From Bettongia penicillata ogilbyi (Eukaryota > Chordata > Mammalia > Diprotodontia > Potoroidae): a DNA stretch of 64,000 nucleotides. The notes below the pieces were generated by a model. The model saw nothing but the letters and a program-made list of their open reading frames with translations, was not told the origin of the DNA and made no database searches. A program made the position numbers and the translations under genes. The stretch covers positions 310,001-374,000 of the forward strand of contig JAJHZJ010000601.1 of the NCBI GenBank assembly GCA_023548195.1, read 5' to 3'. Shown piece by piece: positions 13,224 to 25,653 of this stretch (its first letter is position 1; the number at the start of each line of letters is the position of its first letter).

Positions 13224-13389
13224 AGAAGTTTCTTTTATTTCATATTGAGAACGTTTCAAAAGTCTTAATGCTATTTTATGCTAGATTTTAAGGCTACAAG
13301 GAAAAGTGCTAGCAGATTGGAAAAGCCACTTGGAAAACTGTATATGCCTGTCTAGAAGCCCAACAGAATTCCAGTAAAATTTTTGGTCA

Positions 13390-13555
13390 TACATATATAC
13401 ATACACACATACATACATGCATACATATATATACTCACCCTTGTGTATATACATACATCTATATGTGTATACACACATGTACATACACATATAAGTACAC
13501 AAATATATGTATATACATGAATATCAACATCTATAAATATCTATATATCTATATA
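13390..13555. repeat. TACA/TATC microsatellite
   Basis: Imperfect CATACATA, ACACAT and ATCTATA repeats. The paralogous site at 60701-61091 is more than twice as long and much more regular. Confidence 0.9.
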
Positions 13556-14035
13556 TTCGAAAGACTTTCCTTGCATAAACCTAGGTGGAGGGTAGGGATA
13601 GCATATGTGAGAGGAACACTTAAATCTTCTCTTTTGATATTTGTATTTCTGAAATGTTTATGTAATTTTGCATAATTTTAACAGAAATATATCATTAATA
13701 ATTCAAATTACTTATGTGCAGTTGCTTTAAAAATTGGAAGAGGCAAGCTGATGCAATATAAGGTATACCAAAATATTGAACATTTCTAATTGTTAGGAAA
13801 TTATGATTGTTACCATGATTTCAAGCCTAAATTTCTTTGTCTTGAATTCTATCAAGTACTTCTGGTTTGTCTATTTTTTTCTTCTCCCTGCTAAGTATTT
13901 CCAGTTTCCAGTTTCCTTTATTACTTCATAAACTGCATGGATTCAAAGCCTTTCTTTATCATACATTCTGGTGACTCTTTTTCTGGACACGCTGTAGGTT
14001 ACTGATGACCTTAAATTATAACAATTGAAACTAAA

Positions 14036-14062
14036 CACACACACACACACATGCACACACAC
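14036..14062. repeat. (AC)n microsatellite
   Basis: An AC run that is also present in the paralogous flank at 63277-63305. Confidence 0.9.
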
Positions 14063-15577
14063 CATAGATACCTTCTAGGTACATAGAGACATACGTAAAT
14101 GCATATCTATTGATTAATCTGTATATTTATGTCTGTATTTACCTATAGCAAGTGTGCATTTGTATGTATATATGCACACTTTGTGAGTGAAAGGCAACCT
14201 CAGAAAGAAGGAATGTGCAATGGGGATAGTCAAAGCTTATGTCACATTAAAAATATTCTCATTAAATTTTCCCCAGATATCTTGCAAAAAAACCCACCCC
14301 TAGACACAATTAATGTTGATACAATATATAGCTTATTTAAAACCCCAAACCATTACAAATAATAATATAGACACAAGATTCACAGGTTCCCAAATCACCC
14401 TGTGACTGAAAAAAATAATATGGACGGTAAACTTCATAAAAAATGTCTTCTAAGATCGAGGGAATATGATCTTTTTTAATATTACCCATAAAATAATTAA
14501 TGTCCCTATAATATATGATATTATTTCTGTTATATGGAGTTAATAACGGTTTGATTTTTTATTCATTATATTCATTGCATGTGACACACTTCAAAAATAT
14601 TTTCACATTTTTAATTGTGTGGACTTAATGGTTTTATTTTCTTAATTTGTTACATGTGACATACTTCGAAAGCATTTTTAAATACATTGTCTCATTTTTG
14701 TCTCATGAGAAATTTATGACATTGGTAAGACACTTATTTTTTTCCTCCTGTAGTCACAGAAAGAGCTAATAATTACTTTTGGATAAAGTATGATCTACTT
14801 ATGGCCAAGGATATCAACCTTTTCATAGTCTACTCTTTCGCACTGAAAAGCAACTGTCCCTTGATGGAGGGATTCTGAGCAGTATCACGTGTTCTTCCAT
14901 TTCTGCCTCATTAGGGCACGGAAGTAGTCTGAGTCATTGAAAGGTACATCGATGGTGGATTGAAGTCTTTCAGTTCCTCCAATGCTAGAATGGCACCAAG
15001 AATTGGTCATAGGGCTACACCTGGCATTTTCTGTGCCTGAAATTCAGCCTAGCTAAGTTCAGTCAGACTCATCAGGATCACATATCTACTGTAGAGCCTG
15101 AAGCATGCCCAGAGATGGATTATTTTAATTCCATTTTACAGATGAGCAAACACAGATCCAGGGAAGTTAAGGTATCTGTTAAAGTCAGGCAAACTAAATC
15201 CATCAACGTAGGACTGCAACTTGGTTTTCTGATTCTGTACTCTTCTCTTTTGACTATACCACCAGATGCTTTACAGAATGATGTCTTTCCTTACATATAA
15301 CATGATCTCTAAGACTATATCTGAAGTTGTAAAAAAGAGGATATATTCATACAACATAATGGCTTCTTGTAATACTGAAATGACTGGTAGGAAGGGTATT
15401 TTAGGCCAGGAATGCCCTGACTGATCCTTCTGAAATCCTGTAGCCTTTTACAAGAGCCAGGTTATCTTTTGTCAAGACAAAATCTGAAGATTGAATGAAT
15501 GAGTGACAGAAGTCAACTTAATAATAGCAATAGAAATAAAAGGAAATGTTCTCTCAACTGCTTTTCATTCACCCTCT

Positions 15578-16537
15578 TCACTTTCTGGACTGAAGTATTT
15601 TTAATATTTCACGCCCTCTAACGTGAGCCTTCTTCAGTGCTTCTTTAACCTCTTTGTTCCTTAAACTATAGATTAGAGGATTCAACATAGGAATCATCAC
15701 TGTGTAAAAGACTGAAGCCATTTTGTCTGAGTCCAGGGAGTGGTTGGACTTGGGCTGTAAGTACATGAAAATCAATGTTCCATAGAAAATGGTGACAGCC
15801 ACCATATGGGAGCCACAGGTGGAGAAAGCTTTGAGCCTGCCCTCAGTGGAACGGATACGTAAGATGGCAGCAATTATGAAAATATAGGAGATGACAACAA
15901 TCGATGAAGAACAAATCATGTTAAACCCAGCAAAGGCAAAAATCAATATCTCTTTTGTATGGGTGCTTGAGCAGACCAGGGCCAAGAGGGGAAGATCATC
16001 ACAATAAAAATGATTGATAACATTGGGACCACAGTAAGATAATTGGAATGTTACAGTGGTGTGGACCAATGCAACTAAAAAACTGTAGATATAGGGTACA
16101 GCAACTAATAGAATGCAGACTTTCTGAGACATAATAACTGAGTAAAGCAATGGATTACAAATAGCTACATAACGATCATAGGCCATGGATGCTAAAAGGA
16201 AACACTCTGTGATCATAAATGTCAGAAAACATCCTAATTGGGTTGCACAAGCATAAAATGAAATGGTTTTTTTCTCCACTACAAAATTGAGCACCATCTT
16301 GGGTGTGATGGCCGAGGAATAGCAGAAGTCAACAAAAGCCAAATGACTAAGGAAGAAGTACATTGGTGAATGAAGGTGAGAATCAATCCTGATTAATATA
16401 GTTAGCCCAAGGTTTCCTATCACTGTGACCATGTAGATAGCTGAGAAAACTATAAAGAGTGGTATCTGGAGGTCACGACGATCTGTGATCCCTTTGAGAA
16501 TAAACTCAGTCACTTGTGTGAAGTTGAATTTTGCCAT
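15578..16537 (-). CDS. OR5R1: Olfactory receptor, OR5R1-like (class II, intact)
   Basis: A single-exon odorant receptor of 319 residues, the normal family length. It is a seven-helix GPCR of olfactory sensory neuron cilia that would couple to the olfactory G protein; the ligand is unknown. Visible marks are: N-glycosylation site NFT (5-7); GN in helix 1 (41-42); PMYFFLSHL (58-66); the conserved disulfide pair Cys97/Cys179; MAYDRY at the end of helix 3 (118-123); SY in helix 5 (217-218); KAFSTCGSH (236-244); and PMLNPLIY in helix 7 (283-290). All are intact. Stretches such as [19 protein letters not shown] and [13 protein letters not shown] match my recollection of OR5R1, so the subfamily is fairly likely but not proven. 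A strong splice acceptor sits 20 bases upstream of the ATG, as expected for an OR coding exon. Its 3' flank is duplicated at 63.2-64 kb. Confidence 0.95.
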   Translation of the reverse strand: MAKFNFTQVTEFILKGITDRRDLQIPLFIVFSAIYMVTVIGNLGLTILIRIDSHLHSPMYFFLSHLAFVDFCYSSAITPKMVLNFVVEKKTISFYACATQLGCFLTFMITECFLLASMAYDRYVAICNPLLYSVIMSQKVCILLVAVPYIYSFLVALVHTTVTFQLSYCGPNVINHFYCDDLPLLALVCSSTHTKEILIFAFAGFNMICSSSIVVISYIFIIAAILRIRSTEGRLKAFSTCGSHMVAVTIFYGTLIFMYLQPKSNHSLDSDKMASVFYTVMIPMLNPLIYSLRNKEVKEALKKAHVRGREILKILQSRK

Positions 16538-16575
16538 TTATTCCATAGGTTTGATCTCTGAAGAAAGAAGAATGT
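16538..16575 (-). promoter_or_regulatory. Splice acceptor and minimal uORF before OR5R1-like ATG
   Basis: On the minus strand a pyrimidine-rich TTCTTCTTTCTTCAG ends at 16558, giving a predicted exon start at 16557. The 20-base leader holds an ATG-GAA-TAA two-codon uORF whose stop directly abuts the main ATG in the same frame. The acceptor is inferred from sequence only; the upstream exon and promoter were not located. Confidence 0.6.
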
Positions 16576-16654
16576 GAATGGCACATAAATGATGGGAGTA
16601 ACTATGTCGATGGATAAGCACTGTTCCCTGGTCAACCACCATTTACTGGATTAG

Positions 16655-16815
16655 AGGCATAATAGTGGGTTGGTGGAAAGACATCTGGACTTGGAGTCAG
16701 AATGAGTTTCACTGTCTGCCTCTAATGTTCACAGCTGTGTGACTGAATATATTTCCTCACTTCTCTAAGATTAAAATGAAGTGGTTGAGTCCGATAATCT
16801 CAACAATGGCTTCTG
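16655..16815 (+). repeat. MIR-like SINE
   Basis: The order GGACTTGGAGTCAGAA, then ACAGCTGTGTGACTGAATA, then CCTCACTTCTCTAAGATTAAAATG is the usual MIR/core-SINE layout. Confidence 0.65.
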
Positions 16816-17390
16816 ACTTTTATATTCTCTAATTCTGTTAGACTCTTTTCAGTAGTTCTGAAGGCATCTTTTACTGAAAACCTACTTTAGTTCCTCCTTA
16901 CCTGAGAAAAGGAATAGGCATGTCATGATCTATAGAGAATAGGGTTTGAAACTTTGAAGATCTGAATTCAAATCCTGAATTTGGTACATACTGCCTGTTT
17001 GATCCTGAACAAGTCAGTTAAACTCTGGATTCTAGGAACTGTTGAGGATGATAAGTTATGGAGAAGATTCCAACCAACTTTAAGAGAGGAAGTTCCTTCA
17101 TATATGGAGTTCTAATAGAAATGAACTTACACGTTCAGTCTCCTGACTCTGAAAATACTAATGTATTTAAACTGTTTTTTTCACTAAATAGAAATTAGAT
17201 TAGTTTTTCTGTTTGTTTGTTTTTGCTTCATTCAGTCATTTAAGCATCAAAAATCAACCACGGTGTTCTAAGCACTGGACTGAATATACTAGAAGTTTTA
17301 TACCTTACACTTTACAAAAAACGTGATTCTTACTTGAATAATTGAGATATTAAAAGTCCTTTGTAAACCTTAAAGAGCAACAAAAGGAAT
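16816..17390. other. Intergenic, possible MIR remnant
   Basis: A weak MIR-like piece lies at 16925-17035 (GATCTGAATTCAAATCCTGA, then GATCCTGAACAAGTCAG). Nothing else is recognised. Confidence 0.4.
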
Positions 17391-17439
17391 TATTCATCAT
17401 CATCATCATCACCACTGACAACCTAATTAAAACTTGGAG

Positions 17440-17690
17440 GGGATGGAAGGGATATGTCTTTCTTAAGCACCTTCTATATGCTAGATAGACACTGTGCTAA
17501 GTGTTTTACATGTTATTCACCACACTTTTGTGAAGTAGGTACTGTTATTATTTTATTATCCCCAAATAGATAGATGTGTCTTTTCCAGGGTTACACAGGC
17601 AGTAAATGCTTGAAGCTGGATTTGAACTCAGGTCTTTCTGACTTAAGGTTACATTCTCTGTCCACTGCATGACTTAACTGTCTCTCAGGA
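17440..17690 (-). repeat. Therian MIR-type SINE (minus)
   Basis: Reads on the plus strand as the MIR reverse complement: CTGTGCTAAGTGTTTTACATG, a GTAGGTACTGTTATTATTTTATTATCCCC block, GGTTACACAGGCAGTAAATG, then GGATTTGAACTCAGGTCTTTCTGAC. Confidence 0.75.
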
Positions 17691-17929
17691 AGGATACATA
17701 ATACGTAAAAACAATCAATACGCAACAAACATTTATTCACTATGTACTGTATGTCAGCTACTCTTACACATTGTGTTAAGGGTACAAAGAAAAATAAAAA
17801 AAATAGTCCCCGACCTCAAGTAACTTACGTTCTCTTATGGAAAACAACCAGTAAACACAATTCAGAAGACTATCATTTTGAGAAATTAGTAAAACTTCAA
17901 TGAAATACAGTTTGAAAGACAATGGAAAT

Positions 17930-18110
17930 TTTAAGAGGTGAAGGTGGCAAGATCCACTGACCTGGGAGTCAGGAATTTTGATTGTGGCTCTGCCCGTGCC
18001 TTTATCTTCGTAATTTTGAGCAAGATACTTAACTTTTATCTTTCTCGTATTACTCATGAAAAATTTGGGATTACTAGACAGAGGAGATAGTAGTTAGACT
18101 TCTTTAGCAT
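17930..18110 (+). repeat. MIR-like SINE
   Basis: CTGACCTGGGAGTCAGGA, then TTTTGAGCAAGATACTTAAC, in MIR order. Confidence 0.6.
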
Positions 18111-19757
18111 TCCTTCTACTTAATTCTCTAAGAGTGTAGTTGCCAAGACACCAATGCATACAGAAACATTACAATCAAAGCAATACACTAATAAGTAGAA
18201 ACAATGTGTGTATGTACATATAGGGGTATGTGTGTTGATGGATAGGTAGATAAATGGATAGATGGATGGATAGATGGAATTTGAGGAGAGAGTAAAAATT
18301 AGAGGGGTCAGGGAAGAATTCACATAGAAGGAATCACTTGAGTTGGCACTTTAAGGAAGCTAAGAATTAAACTAGGAGGGGGTGAAGAGAGACAGTATTC
18401 CCATCATATGAGACAGATTGTGCAAAGGCACGACTTATACGAGAAAGAGATGGAAGGCCCAAGAGAGAGAATAGATTCTAAGCCAGTTGGGTTAGAAAAG
18501 AGATTAAATGAACCAGGAAAATAATAATCAACACTGGATAAATTGCCAATGAAATTCCAATTGTGAAATCTATTAATCTTTTCTCATTTTTCTTCTTTTT
18601 TGACCTTTGTGCTACATATGACCTCATTTGCAGTGAGAAAGCTCTCTAGAAAGCAAAAAAGAGCTTGAGAAATGTATAGCTAATATTAACAACTCTATCA
18701 CTATTGACCACCCTCTCCCACTGCATACTCCATCCTCTTTGTTTTGCATGACATTTATTTCTCTTCATTCTCCTTTTAATTTTCTGAATGCCAATTATTA
18801 TGCTGTTTTTATTTTGAGTTTTCATTGATATCAAGCTATAAAATGACTGTGGGTACACCACACCACATGGTTCTGTCCGGGATCTCTGTTTTTTATTTTT
18901 CATTTTCCCTATGTGCTCTAATTTGGTGTTTTCATTAAATATCATAAGGTGTAAAAAAAATCTCTGTAAAGATTTGCCTCCTAGAAGTAGATATTGAGAC
19001 AGAGCTGCTTTACTGATATCTCATCTCATATCACAGCTGCATATTGGACATTTCAAACTAGATGTTTTAGAAATATCATTGTGAACTCATATGAAAAGCA
19101 AACCTCAATAACTTTTCTTCTAATATCACACCTCTTTAATATGTCACTATCATAGGAAAAGCAGTATCCTCCCCATTCACCCAAGCTCAAAAGTTTAATG
19201 CCATCCTTGACTCCTCATATCTAATATATTGCTAAATCTTGGCATCTATTTTTCCACAACATCTCTTGTATATACCCCCTTCTCTCTATTGAAACAGGAA
19301 CCACTTTAATTCATTTCCTTGTGTGGGTGTTCAGGGCATTCTTTTTCAGAGACGCTGAGAACTCCGTTTGTTACCTTTTTTTTTCTGGAGTCACTTCATC
19401 TTGCCCAGATTAAATACCTATTCTTCTCACAAATATTCCAAGTGTGCTAAGAGAATAATCTCAAAGAGAGGATGTAGATGCTAGACTCACCCAGTCTGTC
19501 TAACCTACCTGGTAGAAGTCAGATTATTCTGGCTCTGCAAAAGGTTATTCAGAAAAGTCTGGCTTATTTGTTGCTTTCCATATCCCTTTGGTCCCAAACA
19601 TGAAACCCCTTGGAGGTTAAAAAATAGAGATAGTTCTCAAGGGAAGAAAGAATGCATCTACTTTTAATTGCATCTGTATATTTTTAATTACTAAGGAATA
19701 GCAGCCTCCAACCCATTCTGATTGATGATATCTAATTCCATTTTTCCCCGAAATAAT
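18111..19757. other. Intergenic with GATA/GATG microsatellite
   Basis: A GATAGATGGATGG-type microsatellite lies at about 18235-18277. The rest is AT-rich and shows no recognisable gene or repeat. Confidence 0.5.
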
Positions 19758-19970
19758 CAGTGTCTGAGAAGTGGTGTTGTGGAAAGAGTGCTGGGTGAGA
19801 AGTCAAGTGGTCTGGGTCACACTGTGACTTTAATAATATGTGATTTTAGGCAGGCTTCTCTCTCTTTGGGTTTCATCCTTCACATAATGGCAATTCCTCT
19901 TAATTTTCTGGTTCACAAAGTCATACTGAAGATTAAATGAGATCACTACCAAAAGTGTAACGATTAATGT
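19758..19970 (+). repeat. MIR-like SINE
   Basis: AGTGGTGTTGTGGAAAGAG, GGTCTGGGTCACACTGTGAC, TTTGGGTTTCATCCTTCAC and GATTAAATGAGATCA follow MIR order. Confidence 0.7.
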
Positions 19971-21130
19971 ATCTGCTATTGATTACTTATTTGTGTGTTT
20001 TAATTAGGACACTGGAGGAGATGATGAGTCATCAAGCTCTTTTAAGGGATTTTTCATGCTCCAATCACTTGGTAAGAATCTTAGTATATAGTGACAAAGT
20101 TTAAAAAGGGATTGCATTTTCATAGGGAAATTTACAGTGTATAGGGGGAACATTACATACTGATAATCAAAATATATGCAAAGTAAATACAAGGAAATTT
20201 CTGAGAAGAGACCATTGTAGCTAAAAAGGTGATGGTGGGAGAGGAAGAGATTAGGAGAAGTATCATGTGAGAGGTGGTGCTTAATTAAGATTTGATTTCT
20301 AAATAAAGTGGGATCATGGCCCAAGCAAACATGATAGACACCTTATACAGTGGTATAGAGAAAAAAAAAACAGCCATGAAATATCTTTCCCTGAGAAACA
20401 GCAAGGAAGCAAATTTGACTCATCCACACATTATATTAAAGAGAGAAGTCTTAAAAATCAGGAGTGCAACCCTGTAGTTGTTAGGATATGTTAGTGTAGC
20501 TAGTTTGCATAGTGGATAGACTAGGGCACTTGAAGTCATCAAGATCAGGACATGCTTAGGAAGTTACACAACAGTCAAGAAACCTGAGGGAGAGACAGGA
20601 AGTGAGTTGTACCAGGTGAGTCAGACTAACAGTGCTACTCCCATTACTACCTTTTCTGGGAGTTGAATCATGACAGAATCCACGGTGTAGACAGGAGACA
20701 ATATTTGCAGTGGCTTCATCTGCAGAATCAGAAAACAAAGTTTGTTTTTCCACCAGAGCCCTTTGCTCTGTCAAATCGTTAAACACCAAAAACTGATATC
20801 GTTTTGCTAGGGTAAATCATATTAATGATGCATCACTATCATCTTTACCACTGAACTATAGAACGTTTTGTACTATATGAAGACTCTAGGGCTTTTTTGC
20901 ACTAATTGTTGAATTTCCTGATGACTTTCCATTTTGACAAAGTATACAGTTACTCAGAATCATATATCTGCCATCCTTTATGCCTCACTCTACATCACCC
21001 CACATAACCAATCTATGGTCAAGTCATCCTGGAAGACTCCTTCAATATTAGAGCACCCTCTTTAGCATGGAAATCTCTCCCATTTTGAGAAAGTACCTTT
21101 GTCAGACATGGTTACTTCCTCTCATTCCCT
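19971..21130. other. Intergenic, nothing recognised
   Basis: Short open frames only, with no family resemblance. Confidence 0.4.
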
Positions 21131-21345
21131 TTTTGACCTTCTGAACCTTGTCCTCAGAACTAATGCCTTCCCTTTCCTTCTACCCCCCCCCTTTCATCTC
21201 CCATTTAATGTATGGTCTTTCATCAATAGAATGCAAACTCTTTGAGGATAGGAGATTTCTTTGTTTTTACTTTTATAAATATTTCCAACACTTAACATAC
21301 TGCCTGACATATAATCAGCACATAATGCTTGTTGACTTAAGCCAA
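21131..21345 (+). repeat. L2-type LINE 3' end
   Basis: TAGAATGCAAACTCTTTGAGGATAGGAG followed by CTGCCTGACATATAATCAGCACATAATGCTTGTTGAC is the classic L2-like 3' terminal layout. Confidence 0.65.
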
Positions 21346-21589
21346 AATAAAACAACAAAACAAACAAACAAAAATGGTATGGACTTTATCAGCAAGTAGA
21401 TTTTCTAGAACATGCAATCTTCGAATAGTTTGGGTTGGTTATGTTGTCACAGAAGGCATTCCATATATAATATTGGTTTAAATAGCTGTCCTCTGACTTT
21501 TCAGCTTCAAGATTGTGTGAGATATTGTAAGACAAATAGTCTTGGAACAATGTCAAGTCTCATATGCAGAAAATGAAGGAAGGGTAATA

Positions 21590-21800
21590 ACCATTAAATA
21601 CTTCTATGTGCCCAGTGCAGGTATAATTGATGTTGCAAATATTATCTCATTCTTTCCTCATAGCAATACTACCAGCTAAAATTCTTTTCCAATCCCCATT
21701 TCATAGTTGATAAAATTGAGGCAAGCAGAGGTTAAATAATTTTCCCAGGGTTACACAGCTAATAAGTGTCTGAAAACGAATTTGAACTCCGGTCGTTGCA
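21590..21800 (-). repeat. Therian MIR-type SINE (minus)
   Basis: ATTATCTCATTCTTTCCTCAT, TTGATAAAATTGAGGCAAGCAGAGG, GGTTACACAGCTAATAAGTG, then TTTGAACTCCGG. Confidence 0.7.
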
Positions 21801-23375
21801 ATATTAATTTAAATGGAAATATCTTTATCACAAATGAATAGGACCATATGGTCTGCTTAAGTCACCTAGAAGCTGAAATCACATGTGGTAGGAGGAGGAA
21901 CTTTCTGAGGAGGCACAATATGAAGGGTGGAATGGAACTGGGAGTAAGTGAATGAAAGAGTAAGCCCAGAGGGTTTACAATGGAGGTGAACTGACACAGA
22001 CCATTTAACACAGCTGACAATTGGTAATGAGAAGGCCCTGACTGAGGGAGAGGAGGTTTAAGAATGACTTTGACCCATACGGTGATCATAGTTATTAACT
22101 TCTTGGTCACCATGATGGAGTTTGCTTTCTGGTTCTGGCATTTGGCTTTCTGGTGTTTAAGTAAATGTTTTTCTTCTTCCTTCTATACAGAGAGTCTTTT
22201 ATGCTTGGCAACTGGGAACTACACTGGTATATTCATAGTCACCAATAATGCTGTGAATAGCTTTCATGATAAATTTGGTGACATGAAGAGGATCACAAGG
22301 TTTAAAATCTCTATTTGGAGACATATGATTTAGAGGAAAATATTGATATCCCAGGATGAGAGAATTTGCTACATTTCTCACTACCAAGGGAATGGGCTAA
22401 AAGCACTGGACCCTGTGAAAACTAGGAAGCAAGGTTACAGGAGGAGGAACCTAGAGATTTGGAAAGGTGTTTGCAAGGAATACCAATAAGACCAGTGAAG
22501 GAGTTGGCATGGGAAGTAGGAGTGGCTGGATTTTATTAATGGCTTACCATATGTTTACGAAGAGAAATGAGTTGCTTATGGAAAAAAATCAGATAGAAAA
22601 AGAGTTAACTAGTTTGCATGGGGATTATCAACCATCTGGCTCTAATTTACTAGAGCATTTTGGGGCAGAGGGCCATCTCAGGCTGAAGGGAAGACTGTTC
22701 ATTTAGCTCAGAAGAAGCTGAAGACTAACAAAAGAAATGTGCATCTGACCATTTAACAGATTCAGCCTAGTTGTACAGTGATAAAGGACGTGAAGTAATT
22801 TTAGAGGAAGAAGTGTCTCAGCCAGAAGCATGCCCAAGAGTGAGGTGGAAACTTCAGAACCAAGGAGTGGTTAGGGAAATACTTGAAGATTTTACTCAGC
22901 AGGAGGTCAGAGAAATTTGAGTCAATTCACCCAAAGGATAGAAGACAGGTTAATATTTTGGATGGTGAGAATCAGTGATGATAGAGGTGGAGGAATAGCT
23001 ATAGATCCCATCGACTGCCTGAAATTTATAGGTATTAGTCAGAACCCTTTTATACAGCAAACTTTTAGAGATTAATCCTGCAAAAATTCAAGGGCCAGAT
23101 CAAATCGTAAAGGTTTTGGGTATCAAGCAGCAAGAAATACAGCTAGTATAACGGTTCTGGTCCTTGGCTCCAAAACTTGGGTTCTCTCTGTTCCATTTCC
23201 CTGTAGAGAATAAACAAGTACCATTCCCAGTCAAGGTTTAAATTGTACCCTCATTTCCAAGGCAGATCACAGCAAATATCACTCAGGGACTTGATCAGAA
23301 CAGCATTAATTTCTGCTTCTAAATTGTGAGTTCATGATTTCCCTGATGTCAGCAACCCTCACTCCCAGCATGAGA
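21801..23375. other. Intergenic, nothing recognised
   Basis: No gene or known repeat recognised. The purine-rich character of about 22380-23000 could reflect an old LTR-type insert, but no terminal repeat or coding motif was seen. Confidence 0.3.
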
Positions 23376-23545
23376 CGGGGAAAATAGAATTGGAGTGGAA
23401 ATCAGAAAACACAGATTCAAATCTATGCTCCCTATAGCATTAACTTACCTCTCTTTCTTCATTTGTAAAAGGGGGTAGACAAGGTTATCTTTCAGGTCCA
23501 TTTTCCCCCTAATTTTCAGCATCATAATTCATGAGATTCTGTTTA
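23376..23545 (+). repeat. MIR-like SINE
   Basis: GGAAATCAGAAAACACAGATTCAAATC, TTAACTTACCTCTCTTTCTTCATTTGTAAAAGG; degraded. Confidence 0.55.
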
Positions 23546-24469
23546 CCTCCAAGTCTTTACCACAGTGAATATTGCTCCAGGTCAATAAAGGAACTATTGA
23601 AAAAGTAAAGAAAAATTAATGACATGCATGGGTCAGTAAATCAAGTAGTTCCTTGGCTATAGACTGCTGGAGAAGGTGCTCCAGGCAATAGATACTAGCA
23701 ACCTCTTAACTTGTGGAACTAAAAAAAAAAAAAAAAAAAAAAAAACCTTGCAATATCTTCTTCTGAATCAAGCACGTCTCTTTGTGGCCTTGGAATTTAA
23801 AACATATCACTCAAGAATAAGGAGTGTGTCATTATGGCTAGAAAGTCCTTCTCAAAGTCAAGAAGATTAGAGGTTAAATTGTTCTTCTGTAACATTGTAT
23901 GATCCTATTGAAGGCACATACTATCTCAGTGGTCCAGCAAAATCTCTATGGCTTTAAGTTTCAGAGATGGTATTGATTTGATTGAATAGTGGGGATCTTC
24001 ATCCCTATATCTATCTCCGAGTATAGTCCTTGCAAACAATTCTTTGAAGTATAATTGACTTAAAGTTAGAAAGATTATTGTAATATATTGTAAACAGCTT
24101 TATTTTGTGAATGAGAATCAATGGGGTTGGAGAAGGTAAAGTAAGTTGCCCAAAGTTACACAAGTAGTCATTGGGAGAAAATGGATCCAAATTAGTGGCC
24201 CAGCCATAATTTTGGAAGCTGACCCTCAAATATTAAATAATTCTCTTTTGTGTTACCATACAAAAAATCTTCAAAATTACTGTAATCTATTACAACATTC
24301 ATTAACTATCAACATATCTTTTTGACAAGAAATATTGTTTCATTTACTTGTCTGTTCCGTTTTGAAAATGGAAATTCAACGTAAAAAGTACATATAATAC
24401 ATATATAGAAATTATACTAGGAATATATAAAAATATATGAAAAACTTTGTCAAATATGTAAGAATACAA
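23546..24469. other. Intergenic with poly(A) run
   Basis: A 25-base A run (23721-23745) could be the tail of a short plus-strand retrocopy, but I recognise no source transcript upstream of it. Confidence 0.4.
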
Positions 24470-24705
24470 GTAATTCCTCAGTTGATAAATGGGCAAAATA
24501 TATGTGCAGACCATTTTCCAAAGGAAAAATCAGAATATAGTCATATAAAAAAATCTTTATTGATTAGAAAAATGCAAATTAGGACAACGTTGTGATTTAA
24601 TTTTACATCTACCAGATTGGATAAAATGAATGAATGTGAAAGCAAGATGTGTTGGAAAAACTGTGCAATAACTGGTCCACTAATTCACTCTTGGTGTTGA
24701 CTCAA
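24470..24705 (+). mobile_element. Old L1 ORF2 C-terminal fragment
   Basis: CCTCAGTTGATAAATGGGC, GCAGACCATTTTCCAAAGGA, GAAAAATGCAAATTAGGACAAC and ATTCACTCTTGGTG correspond to the same part of L1 as 2970-3200. Confidence 0.7.
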
Positions 24706-24839
24706 AGCCTTTCACTCTTGTATATTATGATTACGTTTTTACTTTTTTTTTTTTCTGGGCGCTAACTACCTTATTGATGAAATTTAACTGTCATACCTGA
24801 AACCAAACATACACCCACAACCACCCAGAGTCACATCCA

Positions 24840-25215
24840 CTCACCCTCTCCCCAGATAAGTATCCAGATAGTATATGTACATGTGTAATCTATTCATCAA
24901 TTTGTATCTATACCCATCTATAATATGTGTGCATTTGTATGTATATGTGTACACTTTACAGAGAGAAGATAATCTCAGAAAGAAGGAAACAACAATGGGG
25001 TTAGACAAATCTTATCTCAAAAGAATTCCCATTGAACTTTTCTCCATCTGTGTTGAAAAAACACATCTCTAGACAAAATGAAAGTCAATTAATCGCAGGG
25101 CTACTTCATTTTAAACCCAAAACAATTATAGATATAATATAGAGACAAAAGGAACTTCAGTGCTTATGAATGATTGAGGCTTAACCGGTTCCTAAGCAAT
25201 CCTGTGACGGAAAAG
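24840..25215. repeat. Ancient third copy of the OR 3' flank
   Basis: Diverged but colinear with 14030-14430: the CTGTATTTACC/ATAGCAAGTGTGC region, GTGTGCATTTGTATGTATATG, CTCAGAAAGAAGGAA, the AAACACATCTCTAGACA block, and a closing CCTGTGACGGAAAA block. It lies about 0.45 kb downstream of the OR5M9-like pseudogene, much as its homologue lies downstream of the OR5R1-like gene. Confidence 0.75.
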
Positions 25216-25254
25216 TTTAATGTCTATCATTTGGGCATTCAAGGAAGGGAAGAA

Positions 25255-25515
25255 ACATACCCTCAATGACTGTTAGGTGCTAGGTACTGTATTAAGTGCT
25301 TTACAAATATCTCACTAGATCCTCACATCAGACCTGTGAAGTATATGCTAATATTACCCTCCTTTTTATAATTGAAGAACCTGATGAAAACAAGGTAAAA
25401 GGACTACCTAGGGTTGAACAGCTATTAAGAGTCTTAGGTAGGAGTAGAATTAAGGTCTTCCTGACTCCAGGCAAGTGTTCTAGCTATTGTACAACCTGGA
25501 TGCCTTTAAATAAAT
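25255..25515 (-). repeat. Therian MIR-type SINE (minus)
   Basis: GTGCTAGGTACTGTATTAAGTGC, then CTCACTAGATCCTCACATC, GGTTGAACAGCTATTAAGAG and TCCTGACTCCAGGC. Confidence 0.7.
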
Positions 25516-25653
25516 GACTATTTGTCAGGGATATAGTTGCAGTGATTCTTATTCATGTGGATGTTGAACTTGAGCTATATCATTCCTTACAATTCCAGTG
25601 TCCTATGATTAAATTGTTGATGTTTCATGTTTGAAGACAATAGATTCTATGGA

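Larger units (their letters stand above)
13224..15300. repeat. Segmental duplication, copy A, part 2 (OR 3' flank)
   Basis: 13224-13985 aligns to 60534-61517, and 13973 to about 15250 aligns to 63219-64000, both in direct orientation. Within it are a TACA/TATG microsatellite (13390-13555), a short (AC)n (14036-14062), the intact insertion site GACTCTTTTTCTG (13973-13985), and a stretch of about 490 bases (14358-14848) missing from the second copy. It ends just downstream of the OR5R1-like gene. No independent gene is visible. Confidence 0.92.
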
